Origin: Sporolactobacillus terrae DSM 11697
GTDB taxonomy: Bacteria; Bacillota; Bacilli; Bacillales; Sporolactobacillaceae
Length of the DNA stretch: 64,000 bases
NCBI RefSeq assembly: GCF_000648615.1
Contig: NZ_JFZC01000089.1
Span: 62,001 to 126,000, forward strand
Direction of reading: 5' to 3'
The notes beneath the pieces were generated by a model. The model searched no databases. It saw only the letters and a list, made by a program, of their open reading frames with translations, and was not told the DNA's origin. The translations under genes were made by a program, and so were the position numbers. Shown one piece after another: positions 58,963 to 64,000 of the stretch; positions within the stretch are counted from its first letter, which is position 1, and each line of letters opens with the position of its first letter.

Positions 58963-59490
58963 ATGGCTGTTCAGTGGCTTTATGTTGGAAAAATTGTAAA
59001 CACGCAGGGAATCCGTGGTGAGGTGCGTGTAATCAGCGCTACCGATTTTGCGGACGAACGCTATGCAAAAGGTGCTACGCTCTATGTACGCGATCAGAAA
59101 AACGGTGATTATAAGCCGCTGAAGGTAAGCAATTACCGGAAACACAAACAATTTGATTGTTTGAAATTTGAAGGCCTTCCATCGATTAATGATGTAGAAA
59201 AGTATAAAGGGTGCTCACTGTTTGTAACAGAAGCACAATTATCTGAGCTTGAGGAAGGCGACTTTTATTATCATCAGATCATCGGTATGGACGTAATCAC
59301 CGATACAGGAAAAGAACTGGGAACCATTAAAGAGATTCTGTCTCCAGGTGCAAATGATGTCTGGGTTGTGGATACCGGTGCAGCGGATGTTTTAATTCCT
59401 TATATTCGCGATGTTGTGAGAAAAGTCGATATGAAAACGAAAAAAGTGATCGTTCACTTAATCCCGGGGTTGATTGACCATGAAGATTGA
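58963..59490 (+). CDS. rimM: 16S rRNA processing protein RimM
   Basis: 30S maturation factor that binds S19. It has 175 residues: an N-terminal RimM domain ([19 protein letters not shown]) and a C-terminal PRC-barrel ([24 protein letters not shown]). ATG 58963 follows AAGGAGG. It overlaps trmD by 11 bases. Confidence 0.97.
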   Translation: MAVQWLYVGKIVNTQGIRGEVRVISATDFADERYAKGATLYVRDQKNGDYKPLKVSNYRKHKQFDCLKFEGLPSINDVEKYKGCSLFVTEAQLSELEEGDFYYHQIIGMDVITDTGKELGTIKEILSPGANDVWVVDTGAADVLIPYIRDVVRKVDMKTKKVIVHLIPGLIDHED

Positions 59491-60223
59491 CATCCTTTCC
59501 CTTTTTCCAGAAATGTTTGACGGTGTCTTGCAAAGCTCAATCATCGGTAAAGCAGCGGAAAAAGGTGCTGTTTCTTTTAGGGTAACAAATTTCAGAGATT
59601 TCACGACGAACAAACATAATAAGGTTGACGACTACCCGTTTGGCGGCGGAGCAGGTATGGTTCTGATGCCGCAACCACTGTTTGACGCCGTTGATGCGGT
59701 ACGCAGTAAGCAATGTGCAAAACCGCGCATTATTTTAACCTCGCCACAGGGCAAACCATTTAAGCAACGCGATGCAGAGTTGCTTTCAAAGGAGTCTGGC
59801 CTTATTTTTATTTGTGGTCATTATGAAGGCTTTGATGAGCGAATTCCGCAACACTTGGCAACCGATGAATATTCGATTGGGGACTTTGTAATGACTGGCG
59901 GGGAGCTTGCCGCAATGGCGATGATCGACAGTGTTGTTCGTCTTCTTCCTGGAGTACTGGGAAATGATACATCGGCAGTAACAGACTCATTTTCCACCGG
60001 CTTATTAGAGCATCCGCATTATACCCGACCGGCTGATTTTCGAGGAATGAAAGTCCCTGATCTACTGCTCTCGGGGAATCATGAAAAGATTGCGGAATGG
60101 CGCTTAAAAGAATCGCTTCGCCGAACCTATGAACGACGGCCGGATCTGCTTGAAGGACTTTGTTTAACCGATCAAGAAGAAAAATGGCTGCGTGCATGGG
60201 AAAAGGATTCTGACAATAAGTAA
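59480..60223 (+). CDS. trmD: tRNA (guanine-37 N1)-methyltransferase
   Basis: Methylates G37 in tRNAs to prevent frameshifting. It has 247 residues with [13 protein letters not shown], the [16 protein letters not shown] knot motif and [10 protein letters not shown], and [19 protein letters not shown] 59480 has only weak upstream pairing; it overlaps rimM. A TTG six bases upstream is less likely. Confidence 0.97.
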   Translation: MKIDILSLFPEMFDGVLQSSIIGKAAEKGAVSFRVTNFRDFTTNKHNKVDDYPFGGGAGMVLMPQPLFDAVDAVRSKQCAKPRIILTSPQGKPFKQRDAELLSKESGLIFICGHYEGFDERIPQHLATDEYSIGDFVMTGGELAAMAMIDSVVRLLPGVLGNDTSAVTDSFSTGLLEHPHYTRPADFRGMKVPDLLLSGNHEKIAEWRLKESLRRTYERRPDLLEGLCLTDQEEKWLRAWEKDSDNK

Positions 60224-60246
60224 CCGATGCATGGGTACAAAAAAGC

Positions 60247-60276
60247 TTGCAACCAATCTTTTAATTATGTTATGAT
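60247..60276 (+). promoter_or_regulatory. Sigma-A promoter of rplS
   Basis: TTGCAA (60247-60252) and TATGAT (60271-60276) with an 18-base spacer, just upstream of the L19 leader. Confidence 0.65.
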
Positions 60277-60303
60277 TGAATGCGTGGCAATTGCCAGTGA
60301 ATA

Positions 60304-60358
60304 CGATGTTCCGCTGCGTTCTATAAGGATGCATGAGCATTTGTGCGGAAGGAGGACA
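60304..60358 (+). promoter_or_regulatory. L19 ribosomal protein leader
   Basis: TTCCGCTGCGTTCTATAAGG followed by GCATGAGCATTTGTGCGGAAGGAGG just before rplS matches the Firmicutes L19-leader motif (CCGC/GCGG stem, GCATGAGCA core). The stem ends at the ribosome site, so L19 may repress its own translation by binding here; that is a family inference. Confidence 0.8.
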
Positions 60359-60364
60359 TTCCTC

Positions 60365-60706
60365 ATGTCTCATATTATTGATGAAATTACCAAAGAACAA
60401 CTGCGTTCAGATCTCCCGGATTTTCGTCCTGGCGATACGCTCAAAGTGCACGTAAAGATCGTTGAAGGTTCACACGAACGTATTCAGGTCTTTGAAGGTG
60501 TTGTGATCAAACGTCATGGCAGCGGCATTAGCGCAACGTTTACCGTACGTAAGATTTCTTACGGTGTTGGTGTTGAACGTGCGTTCCCAGTGAACTCGCC
60601 GAAGATCGATAAGATCGAAGTGGTTCGTCATGGTAAAGTACGTCGTGCGAAGTTGTACTATCTGCGTGCTCTGCGTGGTAAAAAAGCACGTATTAAGAGC
60701 AGATAA
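60365..60706 (+). CDS. rplS: 50S ribosomal protein L19
   Basis: A 113-residue L19 (115 in B. subtilis) with [18 protein letters not shown] and [23 protein letters not shown] 60365 follows GGAAGGAGGA; the longer frame is the leader. A terminator follows at 60736. Confidence 0.98.
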   Translation: MSHIIDEITKEQLRSDLPDFRPGDTLKVHVKIVEGSHERIQVFEGVVIKRHGSGISATFTVRKISYGVGVERAFPVNSPKIDKIEVVRHGKVRRAKLYYLRALRGKKARIKSR

Positions 60707-60735
60707 GCGATTTGAACGTCAAAGTACACAGAAAC

Positions 60736-60777
60736 AAAAAGGAGAGGCTTGGGGTGACCGAGCCTCTTCGTTTTTTT
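60736..60777 (+). terminator. Terminator after rplS
   Basis: AAAAAGGAGAGGCT pairs with AGCCTCTTCGTTTTT around a short loop, ending in seven T. Confidence 0.8.
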
Positions 60778-60830
60778 ACGAGATAAGAAGTCATAAAATT
60801 TGCGTTTGACGGTTACGGAGAAGAAGTAGA

Positions 60831-61052
60831 AGATCTTTAATAAATCAGCCACAGATACGAAAGGCGAGACGCTTGCAGGATCAGCGAGCCAAGGAAGGTA
60901 CCCTAGGAAATGGAGTGTACGCGGAGGCTCTCGGACTGTACTTTTTTTCTGAAACCGATATTATTTACGTCTCCGGAGTATTTGCGGATGGGACAGACGT
61001 TACTGAAGCGCATAACCGAACTGAAGAAAATTTAGATTGGAGGATTATATAA
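60831..61052 (+). other. Unassigned open frame running into the rbgA start
   Basis: An open frame of 73 codons without ATG. Its TAA (61050-61052) overlaps the rbgA ATG. From a GTG at 60915, six bases after TAGGA, it would give a 46-residue peptide, VYAEALGLYFFSETDIIYVS, then GVFADGTDVTEAHN. It looks protein-like, but no family is recognised. In some Bacillales a lepB gene sits here; this does not resemble it. It may be the tail of a lost gene or a new small protein. Confidence 0.3.
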
Positions 61053-61918
61053 TGGCGATTCAATGGTATCCCGGCCATATGGCCAAAGCAAAGCGACAGA
61101 TGATTGAGAAAATCAAGCAAATCGATGTTGTGATCGAACTGGTTGACAGCAGGGTTCCAATGTCTTCAAGAAATCCACTGGTAGACGAAATTGCAACAGG
61201 GAAACCGAGACTTTTGCTGATGAATAAAATGGATATGGCGGATCGACGTGCGACAAAAGCATGGCAGAATTATTTTGAAGGGCATGGTTTAAAAGTTCAT
61301 TTGGTGAACAGTCAAACCGGACAAGGCGTTTCCATGATTCCAGAAGCTGTCCGCCAGTTGACTGCTACAAGGAGAAAGAAATTGGAGGACAAAGGTTTCC
61401 GACCACATGCAGATCGCGCCTTGATTTTAGGTATTCCTAATGTTGGGAAATCGACCTTGATTAACCGTCTTGCTGGGAAAAAGATCGCAAAAATCGGCGA
61501 TCGTCCAGGGGTGACGACGGCTCAGCAATGGATTAAGGTTGGAAAGACAATGGAACTGCTGGATACACCGGGGATCTTATGGCCGAAATTCGATGATCCA
61601 CAAGTCGGTCTCCGTCTTGCGGCAACCGGTGCAATTAAGGAGGAATTGCTTGATTTTCAAGAAATCGCGTTCTTCTTAATAAAAACAATGCTCGTTTATT
61701 ATCGAGAAGCTTTTGCAAAGCGTTTTCAATTAACCGATCTTCCTGAACTTGATGGAGTGGACGATCAGAACCTAATTATCAAGGTATTTGATCAAATTGG
61801 TAAAAAAAGAGGTTGCTTAATGAGCGGCGGTATGATTAATTATGATCGCGTTTCTGAGCTAATTATTCGCGATTTTAGAGGACAAAAAATTGGACCATTA
61901 ACACTTGAATGGCCGTGA
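61052..61918 (+). CDS. rbgA: Ribosome biogenesis GTPase RbgA (YlqF)
   Basis: GTPase of late 50S assembly. It has 288 residues with the YlqF signature IQWYPGHMAKAKRQM at the start, permuted GTPase motifs (LLMNKMDMAD before GIPNVGKSTLINRLA, then DTPGILWPKF) and a C-terminal ANTAR-like domain. ATG 61052 follows TTGGAGGA. Confidence 0.96.
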   Translation: MAIQWYPGHMAKAKRQMIEKIKQIDVVIELVDSRVPMSSRNPLVDEIATGKPRLLLMNKMDMADRRATKAWQNYFEGHGLKVHLVNSQTGQGVSMIPEAVRQLTATRRKKLEDKGFRPHADRALILGIPNVGKSTLINRLAGKKIAKIGDRPGVTTAQQWIKVGKTMELLDTPGILWPKFDDPQVGLRLAATGAIKEELLDFQEIAFFLIKTMLVYYREAFAKRFQLTDLPELDGVDDQNLIIKVFDQIGKKRGCLMSGGMINYDRVSELIIRDFRGQKIGPLTLEWP

Positions 61919-61986
61919 ATGGTGTCTGAAGTGCTAAATAGATAGGTAACTGCGTCCGATATAGAGAATACAGGGGAAGAAAATAA

Positions 61987-62748
61987 ATGAGACGAATGAC
62001 GATTGCTGAACTTAAAACGAGATTATCGGATGGTATTAGTCTAAGTGAAGAGGAGCAGCAGCAGCTTCGTACCGATTCGCGTGCGGGTGTCCGGCAGCTC
62101 TTGGTTAAATGGGAGAAGAAACGCGCACATCTGCAAGCTCTCGTTGAACGGTACCATCAAATGAATCACTTTGAGAACGAAGCTCGGCTGGCTGGTGCGC
62201 AACGAGTTGCCGGCATTGATGAGGCAGGTCGCGGTCCGCTGGCCGGCCCGGTTGTGGCAGCCTGCGTTGTGCTCAAACCTGAGACGGTGATACCGGGGAT
62301 TAACGATTCAAAACAACTCACTGCGGCAAAACGGGACTTCTTATACGATCAAATACGTGAATCCGCAGCGTTTTACGGGATCGGAATTGCATCGGCTCAG
62401 GAAATCGATGCAATCAATATTTATCAAGCGGCCAAAAAAGCAATGGTACGGGCAGTCAAGCAAATGGATCGCCAGCCGGATCATTTGCTGATCGATGCGA
62501 TGGAACTACCGCTAGACATTCCGCAAACGTCACTGATCAAAGGTGATGCGCGCAGCAACTCCATTGCAGCAGCGTCCATTCTGGCTAAAGTAACGCGGGA
62601 TCGTTTGATGTGTGATCTTGATTCCGTTTATCCCGGATACGATTTTGCATCTCATAAAGGATATGGAACAAAAGCTCATTTAAAGGCGATCGAGCGCTTA
62701 GGCACATGTCCGGAACACCGAATGACCTTTGCGCCCCTTAAATCGTGA
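61987..62748 (+). CDS. rnhB: Ribonuclease HII
   Basis: Removes ribonucleotides and RNA primers from DNA. It has 253 residues (255 in B. subtilis) with the catalytic AGIDEAGRGPLAGP (Asp78, Glu79) and LIDAMELPL. ATG 61987 follows CAGGGGA. ylqG-like coding sequence follows after 24 bases. Confidence 0.97.
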   Translation: MRRMTIAELKTRLSDGISLSEEEQQQLRTDSRAGVRQLLVKWEKKRAHLQALVERYHQMNHFENEARLAGAQRVAGIDEAGRGPLAGPVVAACVVLKPETVIPGINDSKQLTAAKRDFLYDQIRESAAFYGIGIASAQEIDAINIYQAAKKAMVRAVKQMDRQPDHLLIDAMELPLDIPQTSLIKGDARSNSIAAASILAKVTRDRLMCDLDSVYPGYDFASHKGYGTKAHLKAIERLGTCPEHRMTFAPLKS

Positions 62749-62772
62749 ACACGCCTATGAGAAGGTGATTGT

Positions 62773-64000
62773 GTGAACTTCCAGCCTTATGCAATCAGTC
62801 AAAGCCAAATGATCGGTGCCTATGCTCCGGAACAAATACTGCGCGGCAAGGTTCTTGAACTGCTTCCCGACCGAACCGCCATTGTCCGGCTTGGTGCAAA
62901 GCAAATCGTGGCAAAGGTTGCAGCTGTGGAACCGCCATTGGAAATGGGAAAGGAATACTTATTTCAGCTTGAGCAAAAGCCAAATGAAGTGCGTGCGAAG
63001 CTGATTGCGCGCACACCTTCTGCATCGTTTACGGAACATGTACATAATGCAGCTGATTCGGTCACTCAGGCCCTCGACTTGAAAAATGATGGATTGACCC
63101 GAAAAATTGTTCAATTCTTTCTCGATCACAACATGCCGGTCTCGCGAGAACCGATTCAGCATGTGCGTGCGCTATTATCGATGAGTCGGGATTTAGCGAC
63201 AGACTTGCAAGCAGTTCGCTGGCTGCAAGAGAAGCAGCTGCCGCTTTCAGAATCCTTTTTTAAAGCTGCCCGGGCATTGTCAGGGTCAGATCCGATACAG
63301 ACGCAGCTCAATCAGTTGATTCAAGTGGTTGAGCAGATGCAGTCAGATCATCCGGCCATCCAAAAGTTGAAAGCCGCACTGCACGCTTTCATCGACTTCC
63401 CTCCGCAACAGGCGATTGCAAAATTCTTGCATCAAATCGGTGCTGAGAAGAGCGGTACGTTGTTAACGGAATATCTGTCGACCCAAGCAGGCACCGCTCA
63501 CACAAACGATCTTAGACCAGCTGTCGCTTCATTTATCGCTGGGGCCAATGAACCCAAAGCACTTGCTATACTGTTAAACAAGATGAGTCTGAAACAAACG
63601 CCACAACAATTTTTTGAAAACTTTTTCACATTTGTCACAGAACATTCGGAAATTAAACAACCGTTTCATGCAGGTGATGGGGAAAACTTATTTTTCACGA
63701 TGCTTAAGAAATTGGGATTCGACTACGAATTTCGGATCGGTCAACAGCAAGAGGCACAGACAAAAGAAAGCAGTTTGCCTTTGGATACCTTGAAGGGGCA
63801 CTTGGTTGCAGTTTCCCAAAATCAGACAATGCCGCAATCAGTTCGTGAAACAGCGCAGATGATTGTTCAAAAGATTACCGGGCAACAATTGCAACTGGCA
63901 GCAGCTGATCCATTTGTTGCACAGTTTTCTTTGCAGATTCCCGTTCCCCATAATCAATCGCTGACGAATGTGTCGGTATATCTTGAAAGCAAACGGGACA
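62773..64000 (+). CDS. ylqG: YlqG-like protein, 5' part (cut by the window end)
   Basis: An open frame of at least 409 codons from GTG 62773 (AAGGTGA upstream) that runs off the window. It starts NFQPYAISQSQMIGAYAPEQ, with a glutamine-rich, mostly helical sequence, and has VLELLPDRTAIVRLGAKQIV early. Position after rnhB and the overall character match B. subtilis YlqG, an uncharacterised protein whose C-terminus in some genomes resembles flagellar hook-length FliK. The C-terminus is outside the window, so that cannot be checked. Confidence 0.75.
   Translation, partial: MNFQPYAISQSQMIGAYAPEQILRGKVLELLPDRTAIVRLGAKQIVAKVAAVEPPLEMGKEYLFQLEQKPNEVRAKLIARTPSASFTEHVHNAADSVTQALDLKNDGLTRKIVQFFLDHNMPVSREPIQHVRALLSMSRDLATDLQAVRWLQEKQLPLSESFFKAARALSGSDPIQTQLNQLIQVVEQMQSDHPAIQKLKAALHAFIDFPPQQAIAKFLHQIGAEKSGTLLTEYLSTQAGTAHTNDLRPAVASFIAGANEPKALAILLNKMSLKQTPQQFFENFFTFVTEHSEIKQPFHAGDGENLFFTMLKKLGFDYEFRIGQQQEAQTKESSLPLDTLKGHLVAVSQNQTMPQSVRETAQMIVQKITGQQLQLAAADPFVAQFSLQIPVPHNQSLTNVSVYLESKRD

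Noticed and set aside
60860-60980. Possible riboswitch before rbgA
   Set aside because: A weak hairpin and a T run near 60943 suggested an RNA switch, but no known aptamer core was recognisable and stem pairing is poor.

Overview
The window is a core-chromosome segment of a low-GC, endospore-forming Gram-positive bacterium of the Bacillales. The evidence is an intact sporulation sigma pair (sigE, sigG) behind spoIIGA, a 26-residue spoVM, ylmC and a yteA-like gene, and a gene order that follows the Bacillus subtilis division / pyrimidine / ylo-ylq region almost gene for gene. Base composition looks moderate, roughly mid-40s % GC by eye. Several genes of the B. subtilis order are absent, so this is not Bacillus sensu stricto; a Sporolactobacillaceae-like lineage is my guess only.

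Layout: (1) 1-6261, sporulation and division: spoIIGA end, sigE, sigG, ylmC, pgeF(ylmD), ylmE, sepF, ylmG, ylmH, divIVA. (2) 6262-11668: an isoleucine T-box with ileS, a DksA/YteA-like gene, lspA and an RluD-type pseudouridine synthase. (3) 11669-21133: a PyrR-attenuated pyrimidine operon, pyrR-pyrB-carA-carB-pyrK-pyrD-pyrF-pyrE, with two attenuators but no pyrP or pyrC. (4) 21134-24330: a gene-poor, AT-richer islet with short repeats, frameshifted genes (a DUF3139-like gene and a small hydrophobic secreted/bacteriocin-like protein), two small membrane proteins and decayed frames. (5) 24333-28520: an RDD/HAAS membrane protein with a PadR repressor on the minus strand, divergent from a two-component system with a large multi-spanning histidine kinase. 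(6) 28635-43321: rqcH, yicC-type RNase, gmk, rpoZ, frataxin-like fra, coaBC, priA, fmt, rsmB, prpC-prkC, rsgA, thiN, spoVM. (7) 43384-48000: rpmB (minus strand), yloU, serine dehydratase sdaAB-sdaAA, recG. (8) 48067-56530: fapR-fabD-fabG-acpP, rnc, smc, ftsY. (9) 56552-64000: ylxM-ffh-rpsP-khpA, rimM-trmD, rplS with its leader, rbgA, rnhB and the start of ylqG.

The genes group into familiar functional units: forespore and mother-cell sigma factors; cytokinesis and polar scaffolding; de novo UMP synthesis under PyrR control; Ser/Thr kinase-phosphatase signalling; FapR-controlled fatty-acid initiation; and SRP, ribosome maturation and translation. Many neighbours overlap by ATGA, and many starts are GTG or TTG chosen here by Shine-Dalgarno placement.

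I found no tRNA or rRNA genes, CRISPR arrays, intact insertion sequences or prophage genes. Nothing here is clearly a new biological system. The least explained parts are the decaying islet at 21.1-24.3 kb, above all a gene that a single A in an A6 tract would restore, and an unassigned open frame that runs into the rbgA start codon.
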